Source: Paramarasmius palmivorus (taxonomy: Eukaryota; Basidiomycota; Agaricomycetes; Agaricales; Marasmiaceae). Taken from it: 64,000 bases of DNA. Shown in pieces: positions 35,854-47,429 of the stretch; positions within the stretch are counted from its first letter, which is position 1; every line of letters starts with the position of its first letter. The position numbers and the translations under genes were made by a program. The notes under the pieces were generated by a model, which worked only from the letters and a program-made list of their open reading frames with translations, was not told where the DNA came from and searched no databases. Location of the stretch: positions 248,001 to 312,000 of the forward strand of contig JAYKXP010000018.1 of the NCBI GenBank assembly GCA_037176845.1, given 5' to 3'.

Positions 35854-38183
35854 TCAGTTCTGATCTACATCCATCTGTTGGTCATCAGACATCTCGCCTA
35901 GTTCATTAGCAATAGCATCATATTCGTTCAGTAGATCCTGAATAGAGGTCCTCTTGTAACGCAACTCGGTCGAAATATCCTCTATTCGCCGCTTGATGGC
36001 ACGATGCCTGCCACTGGGCACCGACCTATCTGCAAGGGATTTAGCTCATGATACATAGAAAACTCAATGGGTAGACTTACTTCGAGGCGACGGTCTAGGA
36101 GGCCGAGCAGTAACTGGAGATGCAGTGGAATGATGTACCAGTGTGCTAAAGAAAGGTTATCAGTTCACGGTGTAATCGCTCGATGGAAAAGACCAACCTG
36201 CAGTCGCTTGGATCGAGACTGAGGGGCCGGCGACGTTTACTCCCAGCCAGAGTCGTCGAAGTACTGGGGCGAGGTGTGCACGGTTGGACGTTCTATGCGA
36301 TGAAAGGTCATATATCAATTCAAGATACAGGAAAGATGAAAAGGGCCTCCTACCGTACTAGCTGCCTTTCTTGGAACTTTGGGAGTCTTTTGTGTCGAAA
36401 GAGATTGACGTCTAACCTGCAACAATGTTAGATCTCCGACGGGTCATTTAAAACAGTCCTTGCCTGTTGCTCAAGAGGCTGTTCATCATCTGAATCTTCT
36501 AGATCTTCCGAGTCCTCGAGCAAACGTGACATTGTTCTCCTCGGTGCACTAGCTTTGTTAATCGGTTTCTCGGGTATGACATTTGCTGCTGCCTTTGCGG
36601 TTGGCTTACGAGCACGTCCACCAGCTCGAAGGCCAGCTTGTGACGTCGATAATTGCTTTTTCTAGGGCAGGGTTAATACCTCGGGATCCAAAGCACATGC
36701 GGGACTATCATACACACCTTTACGCTAACTCGCGACTGGACCTTGGGGACCATAATCTTATTCTTCCTTCTGGCGGTAACCACCTCCTCTTCGGACTCCG
36801 AGCTCTCCTCTGGATCCTCCGTATCATCCTTGCCTTCCGGTGCCTCTGGTTCGTCATCAACTCTCTCGGAGGAACGTTTGTTGGCGACTTTTCCAGTACT
36901 CTTCTGAGCTGCTAGACCTCGTTTGGGACGGTTCGTATTGAGATGGATCTTCCGAAGGATGTCGTACTGCGTGTCGTCGAGATGAAACTTTGCCTTGAGT
37001 CTTACTCTGCGTGCATCCTCCGTTTTGGAGCACGGAGCTCTCGAAGCCGTGGCACAGGGGTTGCATTTTGTGGCCCGAGGGCCAGGAGGCATCGAGCACT
37101 CTATGTTATGCTTCCTGCAACGTTCGCAGGGCTGGAAACGGATGCTGTGAGTAGATCACCCGGTGAACGTGTAATTGAGCCCACCAAATGTCCATTCTCC
37201 TTTATCCACTCACGGGCTTCGTTGTGCGCGCCGTAGTAGTAAGTCGCTGAGAACTGTTCTTGAAGGTCCTTGGACGGCATGAAGTTTCTTGCTTGGGCTC
37301 GGGATTCGTCTTGGGCTTCGGGAGAGCCTTCATCCTCGTCAAGAGGCGCCGTATTCGGATTTTCGTCATCGTCGTCATCACGGTGAACAGTGACTTTGCG
37401 TCTTCTCTTCAGAGTGACCTCTTCCTCCTCCACCTCGTCGTCAAGCTCGTCTTCACCTTCGTCGGACACTTCCCCTTCTTCTTCTTCAGTCTCCTTCCTA
37501 GAGGCGACTTTGGTGGTGGATGCGCTTTTCGATTTCTGCTTCTTCGGAATGCTTCTTTTCGGGCGATCTCTGCTTAGATGTATCTTTCGGAGGACTTCAT
37601 ACTGCACGTCGTCGAGGTTGAACTTGCTTTTGAGTCTATCCCTACGAGCGTTCTCTGTGTTTGAACATGGTTCCCTCGAGCTCAAGGAGCAGTTACTGCA
37701 CGCCGTCGCCCTCAGGCCGTTTCCAGCGAATGGTTTGCAAACCAAGTCAAATTCCTTGCATCGTTCGCACGACTGCATAACAAAATGTGAGATGGTGTTA
37801 CGCATACGACATGTGTACCCTACCAGATGGTTATACTTTTCCGCCCATTTCCGAGCCTCTGAATGTGGGCCACTAGTATGATGGTAATTTGCAGAGAACT
37901 GTCCTTGAAGATCTTTTGACGGCGTAAAGGTGGTACTGGGTTCACTAAGACTGTTCGATGCAAGCTGGATCGGATCTGTGTCGGCGGCTTCTGGGACCTC
38001 AACTTCCCCGTCAACCGAATCGTCTCCTTCATCAACATTCGCTGAATCCTGACGCGTCGAGTCATCGGCGACACTTTCTTCACCGCCATTTTCTTCTTCG
38101 CTGTCTGGTACCAGCTCTTTCGCCTGCTTCGAAGGTGATTTGTTGCGAGGAGGAGAAGATGGAGAGTTTGGTGTGGAAGTCAT
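35854..38183 (-). CDS. Nuclear-type protein with duplicated cysteine module
   Basis: About nine exons encode around 680 residues. Two copies of one module are present. Each has SKDLQ-x-QFSA-x-Y, H-x-EAR-x-W, then CERC...C...C-x2-C...PCS-x-TE, then ARR-x-RLK-x-KF-x-LDD-x-QY and LRKIHL followed by RPKR. Module 1 reads SCERCKEFDLVCKPF and module 2 PCERCRKHNIECSMP. Each module thus has about six cysteines that could bind zinc, somewhat like fungal zinc clusters, followed by a basic helix, which suggests DNA or nucleosome binding. Acidic spacers rich in Glu/Asp separate the modules. Both modules have an intron at the same place, just before the CERC. A Lys/Arg/Ser-rich C-terminus ends QQMDVDQN. 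One intron (36417-36463) starts GCAAGG. No named family is recognised. Confidence 0.7.
36417..36463 (-). other. GC-AG intron
   Basis: On the minus strand the exon ends CAACAG, the intron starts GCAAGG and ends GTTGCAG, 47 nt long. The intron contains in-frame stops, so it must be removed to join QPLEQQ to VRRQSLST. The GC donor otherwise matches the strong GCAAG consensus. Confidence 0.6.
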
Positions 38184-38708
38184 ATTGATGGTGAGTACTG
38201 AGTGGCGAAAGGGAGAAAGAGAAAGGCTGAAGACGAGAAGGTTTCTCCCAAGAGCTTATTAATTACAATTTTTACCGCAGTTTGCATTGCTAGCTTTAAA
38301 TGGGAAAGTGTGAAGGTGAAATTGTGATGTACATAGGACATAAGGAAATTCACTCACCATACCCCGTCGGTAACTCGGGTTTGAATACATATACTACTTC
38401 TTCATATATGGAAGCGCTTCCATGAGGCTAAGCAATTCCGTAGTTTTCCTTTTCTGACATTTAGACTGCTTCTATTCGCCGAGATTGAGGATCATAGAAA
38501 ACCCACGTTCCGACAGAAAACTCACTATACACAAGCAGAGATTCACGCAAAACACCTCGGTTCAACACGAGATACAAGAGGAAACAGTAGAATCATGCTG
38601 ATATTGTGTTTATCTTCGTCGCAATAGTCGCCGTACAAGTCTGAAAGATGAAGCAAGCCTACTTTCCGGACACATCAGTCACGTACACCCCCAAAACACT
38701 GGAATCTG
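38184..38708. other. Intergenic spacer
   Basis: About 525 bp between two minus-strand genes, A/T-rich. It should hold the promoter of the cysteine-module gene and the 3' untranslated region of the methyltransferase. No element stands out. Confidence 0.4.
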
Positions 38709-39596
38709 TTACAGAGAAGGTTTCTGGGCCTTTGCAAGGAAAATCCTCTGTTGAACTCCATCGCGACGCTCGAACTGGGTGAGATGACTATACGAAAAAG
38801 ACCTCAGCCCAGCACCACTGAAGATCCTCTCCATATCCGCACTCGTAAAGCCGTCAGGCTTGCCAATTGTCTGCGCTGGCAAATCCCCCTGTGCACCGCC
38901 AGCTGTTGGCTCGTTGTCGACAATAGCCAAATGGCCGCCTGGACGAAGGAATGACGCGAGGATCGTACTGGTGTTCTGGAGAGTAGATGGATCAAAGTGA
39001 TGATATGCCATGGAACACTGCGTACGCGTCAAAGAACCACTCAAAACTGAGCTTGGGAAATGAACACGCACGACAACAACGTCAAATTTGGCACCGTCTA
39101 GCTCTCCAGGCTCGCCCTTCAATTCTTGACAGATACCCTTAACTTTGTCGGACGACACTCCTTGTTTTTCGAAACGCTGGATGTATTGCTTGATCATGCC
39201 TTCGCTGATGTCGACGCCGGTGACAGATTTTGAGTGGGGAACTAGGGCGTTTGCTACGAGGCCTGTATGAAATTTTGAGAATTGTAAATAACAAAAACAC
39301 CGAGGTACTCACCGGTCCCACAAGCATAATCCAACACAGTCGTACTCTCCTTATCAAATGGAATTGCAGCAAGGATCCCTTCGCCAATCCTGCAAAGAAA
39401 ATCCCACCACGTCAGCACCTCGGAGCATTCAACGTACGAAAGTTTGAACAGACTTTTTGGTAGCTTCGAGGATATACGGTATAGCATCGTAGTTGTGTGC
39501 ATTTTCGTTGAAATGTGCCTTATTAGCCTCTGCTAGATTCGGAAGCCCAGAGCCATGTTCGTGCTGGTGGTGGTGATGGTGGTGATGAGGATCCAT
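38709..39596 (-). CDS. Class I SAM-dependent methyltransferase with His-rich N-terminus
   Basis: Four exons encode about 250 residues. Motif I (SAM-binding glycine loop) is VLDYACGTG, split by an intron right after it. It is followed by the acidic strand end VTGVDISEGM, then FDVVVCSMAYHHF (motif II/III region) and LRPGGHLAIVDNE. These place it in the Methyltransf_11/UbiE-like superfamily acting on small molecules or lipids. The start is taken at MDPHHHHHHHQHEH, a run of seven His plus a further His-rich stretch; the Met at 39677 further upstream would add 27 residues without support. The N-terminal His cluster is unusual and could bind metal, but it is disordered and outside the catalytic fold. 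The junction between TKKSVQTF and ILAAIPFDKEST is the least certain part of the model. Confidence 0.85.
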
Positions 39597-40737
39597 ATCA
39601 GTGAATGAGCGAGTTTGGTATACATAACGACTTGCGTACCTGTATTTATACGCCCCAGAATCCCTACGAGTTCCCAATCATCAATGGTGCGTCGGATGCG
39701 GTTGAATGATGAGTAAGATGAAAAACGGTTGCGCGTCTACCTCGGTTCGATTATACCATCTTTGTAGCCGCGTTTTTGCGTGGGATGGGACGACGTCTGG
39801 GGGGGTTTGGAGTTGATTTGAAGTCTTGACTTCGCGATGACGGTGGAAGTATAGGCTACAATGACAAGAACGTTTGCAGAATCGACGTGCGCCTCTCAGT
39901 CTGTCGTTCATAAATTATCTAGATTTGAATCCATTCGCTGAGTAGCCCTCATCTTCGTCAGTAGTTGCTAGTTTGACTTCTTTGATATGTATCAACAGTT
40001 CAAATAGCAAAGATTATAATAAATTAGATTCTGTCCGTGAGATAAGGAGTACGGTTAAGCAAAACGCGCGCCCGGGATAGACAGAGCGGTACAAACATAC
40101 ATTCGGCTAACAACAACTTCGGTACATTCACATTAACAACGGTACATACAAATCTTCATTGTACCGTTGATTTTCCTGATGTACCGTAGATTCTAAGTTC
40201 AGAACTCAGGGCCTGCCGGGCAAGTTCCGGGATGGCTCCGGCAAGAACACAACTTGAACTCCCCGTACATACATTACTGCTGCCTTTGCCTTGACGTTCA
40301 TAATTATTTAGTCAAGAAACCTGTGCTTGGCTTTGATCCTGTGTATCTTTTTAGGACTAATTTGTAACGGTGCACTATTCTCCGTTTTTACAAGATAGAT
40401 ACATAGATGGTTTGGGTGGCAGAACCCCTCGATGCTCGGTATATTGCTATGCAGTAATACTGGAAACAAGTGTCTGTGGCGTAGTGGTTTCGTACCCTAT
40501 AGCCTTGCGGCCGGAGGTATCCCGATAATATGGATTATGCCTATGCGTGCCATTGCAACCCTCTATTCATAGTGAATGCCCAGAGTCAGGTTCCATGACT
40601 AAACATGCCTCGCTTATGTGCCATATTCAATGAAGAGGTCACCAATCTGTTGGGTTTCCTGTTTCCTGACGGAGGTCAAGGATAACGATCGTTGAATTAT
40701 GAATAGACGTTTTGCTAAGAATACGGCACTCGCGTTA
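39597..40737. other. Intergenic spacer with inverted repeats
   Basis: About 1.1 kb upstream of the methyltransferase and downstream of the first TAP-type hydrolase. It contains five copies of the core CGGTACA in both orientations between 40087 and 40186, arranged as nested inverted repeats, and a pair of CCGG-CAAG repeats near 40219-40247. No open frame is convincing. A tRNA-like A-box near 40479 was examined and rejected. Confidence 0.5.
40120..40186. repeat. Nested inverted repeats
   Basis: An inner pair AACGGTACA (40138-40146) and TGTACCGTT (40160-40168) is a perfect 9-bp inverted repeat with a 13-nt loop. An outer pair CGGTACAT (40120-40127) and ATGTACCG (40179-40186) flanks it. A fifth copy of the core lies at 40087. 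The arrangement could form a hairpin or bind a dimeric regulator, or be the remains of a small inverted-repeat element. Confidence 0.6.
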
Positions 40738-40847
40738 GCGCTCAAGCAGGTTGAATAATATATACCGTTCTGAACAGAGGGATTTTTTATTACGAGAATG
40801 CTATGAATAATACTTCGTAGGTACTAGAAGAAGACTTCACGGAGCGT

Positions 40848-43130
40848 TTAAACACTGAAACTTGGCGAAAGACCCGGACGACGTATACCCGAGAGCTTTC
40901 CCATCTCCTTCAGTGTCTCGTACAGTGCAGAATCTCCTTGTCCGTCGGAAAGCTGTCTCTTCTCCGAGTCTGTGGAAGTCCAGTTGGTGAATGGAGTCCC
41001 GATGACAGGGCAGACAGTGCCTGGTTCTGGGAGTGTGCCGTTGATGAAGTAGGCACGAACAGTATTGATTGTACAGACGGAGGGAACAGCTAGCGATGTG
41101 TGCTGAAAATCGGGGATTAGTACCATAGATCTGAGACGACCTGGGGCAGAACTTACTCCAGCAGAATCTTGGGTGAGAACGACGGAACCAGGGAAACCTT
41201 GGGAGACTACGTGCGCGCTAAAGTACGGATACTCAGTAACTGAGGACGCTCGTTCCGCTTGTAGTAAGACTTACGCATGGACTGGTGTTACGGGATCTGG
41301 GAAGGGGTCAGAAAGAGATGAAGGGAGTCCACGGCGAAACATACCAGCAGTGTTTCCGATCAATAACATAGGGTGGCTAGTGTTTCCTGAAATCGGTCCT
41401 AGATTTATGTATCAATTACCCTTGTCCCGCAGTCAAAAACTAGGACAAATTACCTCTGAAGAATGTCTTTGGGATCTCAGGCCACCCACTAAGAAATTTC
41501 AACACTGAGCATACGGCAAGGAATCACGGAGTCCGGAGGCGTGCTTACCTGCACGAAATTCTTGCACCAGCAAATATACTACCCCACTCCGATACCTTGA
41601 GACATTCTTCGTAGTGCTTCTCCGCTTCTTCAAGACCGAGTGGTACAACATCGCCATCATTGCAGATGAAAACGTGTTGTCCGTCGAGGACGTTCTCAAA
41701 TGCGTGTTCGGAGGGATCACAGTCGCACTCGAACTGTTTGACTCCGTCTTCCACTGCTTGCTGGAACAATACAGATCCATCTCCTGCCTCAAGGGCAGCT
41801 AATCCAACAGCTACTGTGGGCCACCTTGGTGGACTGTATAGAACACCAAGCAGTACATTTCGTAGGCTCTCATAGTCGACAAGACCGTAGAGACCTGGGA
41901 TGCGGGTCGCGACCGGAGCTTGAATGATAACGTCGTACAATTTGTTGAGCCTTTCTCCAATGGCTTCAGGAGACGATTCGTAGAACGCGCACAATTCCGG
42001 TCCGGCACTGTGACATTCTTCAAAGAACCGGTTGAGGGTCTTAGAGGCGTCAATGAGGTTGTCTTTCCATTGAGCTACAGTGTCTATATTAGACAACTTG
42101 ATGAATGGTCGAGGTAAATCCACACATACTGGTATAATAATCATTTTCGACGTTTATTACTCCATCAATAATCAATCGATCTACCTTGTCCTGAAGAAGA
42201 CAATAAGATACCGCCTATTCATGACTGTGGTGAACATACTGGGAACATGGCGGCGAAGGTTGCGCCAAGTACTGAGCCATACCTTGACAAAAGAATATTA
42301 GTTACCACGCAGACGGTGGTATAATGAACTGAACATACGAGAAACCCCAATATTGTATTTTCTCTCTACCATAGGCCTCCACAATACTGAGCATGTCCCG
42401 AGACACATGGTCAGTCGTAAAGTGAGGCAGAATATCACCAAGGCGCTCTCCGGCAAGCTGTCCGTTGATCTTACTGCGAGCCCATGCACTCGCAACATTA
42501 TCCGACGAATGGTTCAACTCCTTGAGAGGGCGATACCACAATGCACGTTCCGCGCGAGTTTCGAAGAATTCTGCTCGCGGAGTAGAATGGGATATACCTG
42601 TTAAAGACGTGGAAATTAGCCTGTGCATTCAGGGTCCATCATCTAGACGGACTAGCGTACCTCTAGGGTCGAATCCAACGATATCAAACTGGGGTCCAAT
42701 AATCGTTGCCAAGAGTGATCCCGCCCGAACAATGAGATCAACACCGCTACCACCTGGTCCACCAGGATTGAAAAGAATTGGACCACGATACTCTGCGCTA
42801 TCGGTAGAGATATTGGCTTTGACACGAACGAGCGCAATAGCAGCGGATTGTCCATCGGGGTCGGAGTAGTCAAGAGGGACTTGAAGACGACCACATTCAA
42901 AGCTTCCGGCTGCTTCATAACAGGGCTGCCATGCTAGGTCTTTCGTGGGTTCAATCTGAAACCTCGTTAATTAGGGAGTGTGTCTATCATTACGGACTTG
43001 TAGTACTCACCGATGCCCAGAATGCCTCAGACCATTCGGCTCGAGACACCAAACTGGCCAGGACGCCACTCCCAAGGCCTAAGAGTAAGCCAGTGAGAAT
43101 GAGATGCAAGCCTCTTGTCTTTGGGCTCAT
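40848..43130 (-). CDS. Secreted alpha/beta hydrolase, TAP-like (copy A)
   Basis: Eleven exons encode about 590 residues. The start MSPKTRGLHLILTGLLLGLG is a signal peptide. The fold shows LFNPGGPGGSG (oxyanion region), IVGFDPRG, the nucleophile GFSYG, the acid GNTADPVTPVHA and the histidine SAGHTSLA, the pattern of the tripeptidyl/prolyl aminopeptidase branch of alpha/beta hydrolases with a TAP-like C-terminal domain. It likely releases short peptides or amino acids outside the cell. Many Cys (for example QFECDCDPSEHAF and CNDGDVV) fit a secreted, disulfide-bonded protein. The three catalytic residues all lie at exon borders: the Ser codon is split by the 42283-42338 intron, the Asp codon is split before the 22-nt exon 41275-41296, and His is the first codon of the last exon. 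No stop or frameshift was found. Confidence 0.9.
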
Positions 43131-43226
43131 CTCTGAATACAATTAGATCGAGCGTTTGAGTGTGGGGAATTTGTTGAGATATGAAAGGATCGCGACTGTG
43201 TGGGTTTAACCGGCACAGTTATGCAT

Positions 43227-43235
43227 CTTTTATAC
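43227..43235 (-). promoter_or_regulatory. TATA box of hydrolase copy A
   Basis: The minus strand reads GTATAAAAG, about 97 bp upstream of the ATG at 43130. The same element at the same distance is kept in the other two copies, so the duplication carried the core promoter. Confidence 0.65.
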
Positions 43236-45065
43236 GTTTCTTGGAATATTTTAGGAATAACGTGCAATAGTTCAAGGCGAAGTTACAGTATGTGCAGGTT
43301 GCCGTGAACTTCTAAACTACCGGCGTTTGATGCTATTCTGTAGATGCATATCAGTCGCACGGGTGCAAAGAAGTTGACAAGAAGCAACGCTGGCAGTCAA
43401 ACGAGGAGGATGAAAGCCGTTTGGAGGCTACTTCTGATGCATCTCCGCAACTGTTCGAGTCATCCATTGCGCCGGGAGCATGTGTAGTCCTAGGAAGGTG
43501 AATCCACTCTCATACTCCGCTGCCCTGATGAACAAGGCTTTATGTAGGAAGAAAAGGTCTGGTGATGATGATTCTAAGTCCAATAATTCCCGTGAACAAA
43601 GGTGCCGCAGACATACCGATATGTATATGTGCAGGGTATGGTACCCATCGCTGGTTCGACGTTGCGTCACGAGTTTAGTGCGCCCAGCTTCGGCCCAGTG
43701 TGCCTCAATGTCTCCTTCCTTGCTCGCTAGATAGCAGAGGTGGCTCGGGAAATCAAAACGATAAACCGGGTGAAAGTGGTGGGATTTGAGGATTTGGGCG
43801 CATCTAACGTATGCCTTGGCCGTAGCTTCGTTGCATACATGTCTTCGGAGACAACGAAATGCTATTCAGAAAGCCCGGCCTGAACACCGTAGAACGACGG
43901 TTTCATCAGACCATTGAGTTTAAGGGAAGAAAGCACCCACCTCGAAGATCCGCTTAGTATGACCTATCCACAGACTATCTCGGGGAATATTAATCTCCGG
44001 CAATTGCTCAGTGATGGAATTTTGCTGCACGAATCTTGGTTCATGCCATTGTGTGTCGATAAATTGGTGGTGATGGCGCGGAAGGAACTGGAAACGACGC
44101 GTCACTCTTTCCCACCCCGCTCAGTACTCAGTACTCAAGCTTTAAGTATGGGCTTTAGATACAGGTGCGTCAGCTTCTTTATCTCCATCCTGAATATTTC
44201 CACTAACTTCTGATTTTGCCCTCCTCTGGCCAGGTGTGACTTGCAGCAATTATAATTTTCTATGTCGTCCTTAGTCGAGAAGCCGTACAATGACATCCCA
44301 TTCCTTGCAACGACTGTTCTGTTTCCTTTCTCAACCACTTTCGCTTGAATCCACGATATTATCTTCGATGAAGAATCACGACCACCGGAGGTTGTCGGCA
44401 ACGATACCCTGCTTCGTTGTCGCGTTACAGAGACGGGTCTGTATGACGGAACAGGTACATGAGGGCGAGTGTTACAGAACTAGGCAAGACTTCGATGAAA
44501 TAGATTCAGAAATGAGTTCCGGCGACATCATCCTTCGGCCTGAGCTTGACAAGGTGACAGATCCAGCGCGGGGAATTGAAGACTTTTGGGAGGTGCGCTA
44601 TACATATCTTTTAATACGCTCAGTCACTTATCTTCTCAAGGAAGGCTTCATAATTACTCGCAAACAATGCGAAATCGTGGAAGTACAATGACGGAGCGCG
44701 AACGGTCTCGACCTGTTAAGCTGCTTATTCTTTTTCATGTCAGTTTACATCTCAGCTGCGTTCGAAATATCCGGCGTTACATGACCAACTCCCTTTCTTG
44801 TTCCACGAACTCAGGATGGCTGGCAGTCAAACTTTGAATTTTAATTGTACATTCATTGTTGATCCAGTTAAGCATGCTAGGCTACATACAGAGGACCTTG
44901 TTATATATAATGTGATGCACATTCTATTCTCTTGAAAACAATTGCTGAACAGACGTCGGTCTGCTTGCAAAAAACCATTCTGAATAGAGGGATATTTCAT
45001 TAGGAGAATGCTACGGATAACATTTCATAGGTACCGGAAGAAGATTTCACAAAGCGTTCAACATT
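43236..45065. other. Spacer between copies A and B with degenerate coding remnants
   Basis: Most of this stretch is duplicated upstream of copy B. It has one interesting plus-strand segment (about 44261-44691): MSSLVEKPYNDIPFLATTVL ending at a TGA shared by both duplicates, then a frame including MTEQVHEGECYRTR...RPELDKVTDPARGIEDFWE. That frame ends at a plausible donor and rejoins EGFIITRKQCEIVEVQ and stop. I cannot assign a family. It looks like the remains of a gene that was duplicated along with the hydrolase. Confidence 0.5.
44261..44691 (+). pseudogene. Degenerate gene remnant in spacer 1
   Basis: Two coding-like pieces in tandem frames: the first ends in TGA after PFSTTFA; the second includes MTEQVHEGECYRTRQDFDE and DKVTDPARGIEDFWE|EGFIITRKQCEIVEVQ with a GTGCGC...CTCAAG intron. 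The counterpart in spacer 2 differs by a two-base loss just before the donor, which changes the frame. No domain is recognised. Confidence 0.4.
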
Positions 45066-47333
45066 TTAGACACTAAACAGGGAAAGACCTGGGCGGCGTA
45101 TACCTGATAACTTTCCCATCTCCTTCAATGTCTCGTACAGTGCAGAATCTCCTTGTCCTTCGGAAAGCTGTCTCTTCTCCGACTCCGTTGAAGTCCAGTT
45201 GGTGAATGGAGTCCCGATGACAGGGCAGACAGTGCCTGGTTCTGGGAGTGTACCGTTGATGAAGTAGGCGCGAACAGCACTGATGGTACAAATGGAAGGA
45301 ACGGCTAGCGAGGAGTGCTGATAATCGGGAATTAGTACGATATATCCGAGACAACCTGAGGCAGAACTTACTCCAGCAGAATCTTGGGTGAGAACGACGG
45401 AACCAGGGAAACCTTGGGAGACTACGTGCGCGCTGAAGTATAGGTAATCAGTAACTGAGGACGCCTGTTCCGAAAGAAGAACTTACGCATGAACTGGCGT
45501 TACGGGATCTGCAAGGGGGTCAGACAGAGATGAAGGGAGTCCAAAGCAAAACATACCAGCAGTGTTTCCGATCAGTAACATAGGATGGCTAGTGTTTCCT
45601 GAAATTGGTCCTAGGGTTCACAGATCAATCACCGTTGTTTCGCATCCAGGGAGCGATGACCAGTACCTCTGAAAAATGTCTTGGGGATCTCAGGCCATCC
45701 GCTGGGAAATTTCAGTAAAACTTGAAGGGATCACAAGATCCCAAGGTGTACTTACCTGCACGAAATTCTTGCACCAGCAAACATACTACCCCACTCCGAT
45801 ACCTTGAGACATTCTTCATAGTGCTTCTCAGCTTCTTCGAGGCCAGGTGGGACAACATCACCGTCGTTGCAGAAGAAAACTTGCCGTCCATCCCAGACGT
45901 TCTCGAAGGCGTGTTGGGAGGGATCACAGTTGCACTCAAACTGTGCATCATCTTCCACTAGTACTGGTTCCTGAATCAATATGGATCCATCTCCAACCTC
46001 AAGAGCAGCTAATCCAGCAGCTATTTTAGGCCAGCCTCCTGGATTATATAGAGCAGCAAGCAGTACGTTTCGTAGCCGTTCATAATCAACAAGACCATAG
46101 AGTCCTGGGATGCGGGTCGCGACTGGAGCTCGAATGACAGTGTCGTACAACTTGTTAAGCCTTTCTCCAATGGCTTCGGGGGAAGATTCGTAGAAAGCGC
46201 ACAAGTCTGGTCCGGCGCTGTGACATTCTTCAAAGAACCGGTTGAGAGTTTTGGAGGTGTCAAGGACATTTTCTTTCCACTGAGCTATGGTACCTATATC
46301 AGACAAACTGATGTATTATCGAAGGAAATCCACACTTACTAGTATAATAGTCGTTCTCGACGTCCATTACTCCGTCAATGATCAGTCGATCGACCTTGTC
46401 CTGCAGAAGACCATGAGATATTCGTCTGTTCATGATTGTGGAAAGCATCATACCGGGAACATAGCGGCGAACGTTGCGCCAAGAACCGAGCCGTACCTTG
46501 ACACAAGAGAATTAGCTATGACGCGGGCAATGGTATAGTGACCTTGACATACGAGAAACCCCAATATTGAAGCTTCTCTCTACCATAAGCTTCTACGATT
46601 CTCAGCATGTCCCGAGACACATGGTCAGTCGTGAAGTGAGGCAGAATATCACCGAGACGCTCCCCGGCAAGCTGTCCATTGATCTTGCTCCGAGCCCATG
46701 CACTGGCAACATCATCCGACGAGTGGTTCAGCTCCTTGAAAGGAGCACGATACCACAGCGCACGCTCTGCGCGGGTTTCGAAGAACTCTGCTCGCGGAGT
46801 AGAATGGGATATGCCTGTTAATGAGGCAGCATTTAGTTCAAAGTCCATTATCTAACGAATTTCCGCACCTCTAGGATCGAATCCGACCATATCAAACTGG
46901 GGTCCAATAACTGTTGCTAAGATTGGCCCCGTCTGAACAATGAAATCGACACCGCTACCGCCTGGTCCACCGGGATTGAAAAGGATTGGACCACGATATT
47001 CTGCGCTATCGGTAGAGACATTGGCTTTGACACGAACGAGTGCAATAGCAGCGGATTGTCCATCGGGGTTGGAGTAGTCAAGAGGGACCTGAAGACGACC
47101 ACATTCAAAGCTTCCGGCTGCTTCGTAACAGGGCTGCCATGCTAAGTCTTTCGTGGGCTCGATCTGAAGACTCGTCAATTGGGGAGTGTGTCTATCGTTA
47201 CAGATTTCCTTACCGATGCCCAGGATGCCTCAGACCATTCGGCTCGAGGCACCGTATTGGCTAGGACGCCACTCTCAAGGCCTGAGAGCAAGCCAACAAG
47301 AATAAGATGCAAGCCTCTTGTCTTTGGAATCAT
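45066..47333 (-). CDS. Secreted alpha/beta hydrolase, TAP-like (copy B)
   Basis: Same eleven-exon plan and motifs as copy A: signal peptide starting MIPKTRGLHLILVGLLSGLE, LFNPGGPGGSG, MVGFDPRG, GFSYG (Ser codon split by an intron), GNTADPVTPVHA (Asp codon split) and SAGHSSLA (His starts the last exon). It has a short internal difference in the Cys-rich middle (VLVEDDAQFECNCDPSQHAF, with extra residues relative to copies A and C). I followed each splice junction and found no stop or frameshift, so it appears functional. It is the most diverged of the three, mostly in its introns. Function is taken to be extracellular peptide hydrolysis as for copy A. Confidence 0.9.
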
Positions 47334-47420
47334 CTCTACTCTTGAGATCGAGGAGTGCGGGGAATGCGCCTAGGTATGAATAGTTTATGTGTGTGAATTC
47401 GACTACCACAATTAAGCCGT

Positions 47421-47429
47421 CTTTTATAT
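47421..47429 (-). promoter_or_regulatory. TATA box of hydrolase copy B
   Basis: The minus strand reads ATATAAAAG about 88 bp upstream of the ATG at 47333, collinear with the elements of copies A and C. Confidence 0.65.

Larger units (their letters stand above)
40738..44945. repeat. Tandem repeat unit 1 (hydrolase gene plus spacer)
   Basis: The unit starts near the sequence CTCAAGCAGGTTGAATAATATATACCGTTCTGAA, has hydrolase copy A, and ends with about 1.8 kb of upstream spacer. The spacer closely matches that of unit 2 (for example 43478-44930 against 47675-49310). The left edge is defined by where similarity to the flank of copy C begins. Confidence 0.75.

Noticed and set aside
36943..37577. 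Plus-strand frames over the cysteine-module gene
   Set aside because: They are antisense shadows of the acidic, low-complexity coding sequence.
40475..40545. tRNA-like stretch with a good A-box (TGGCGTAGTGG)
   Set aside because: No B-box (GGTTCGAxxCC) follows at the right spacing, and acceptor, anticodon and T stems do not pair. It is at best a chance match or a decayed tRNA-derived fragment.
41173..41508. 111-codon plus-strand frame repeated at 49853-50188
   Set aside because: It is antisense to several exons and introns of the hydrolase copies; conservation reflects the duplication, not a second gene.
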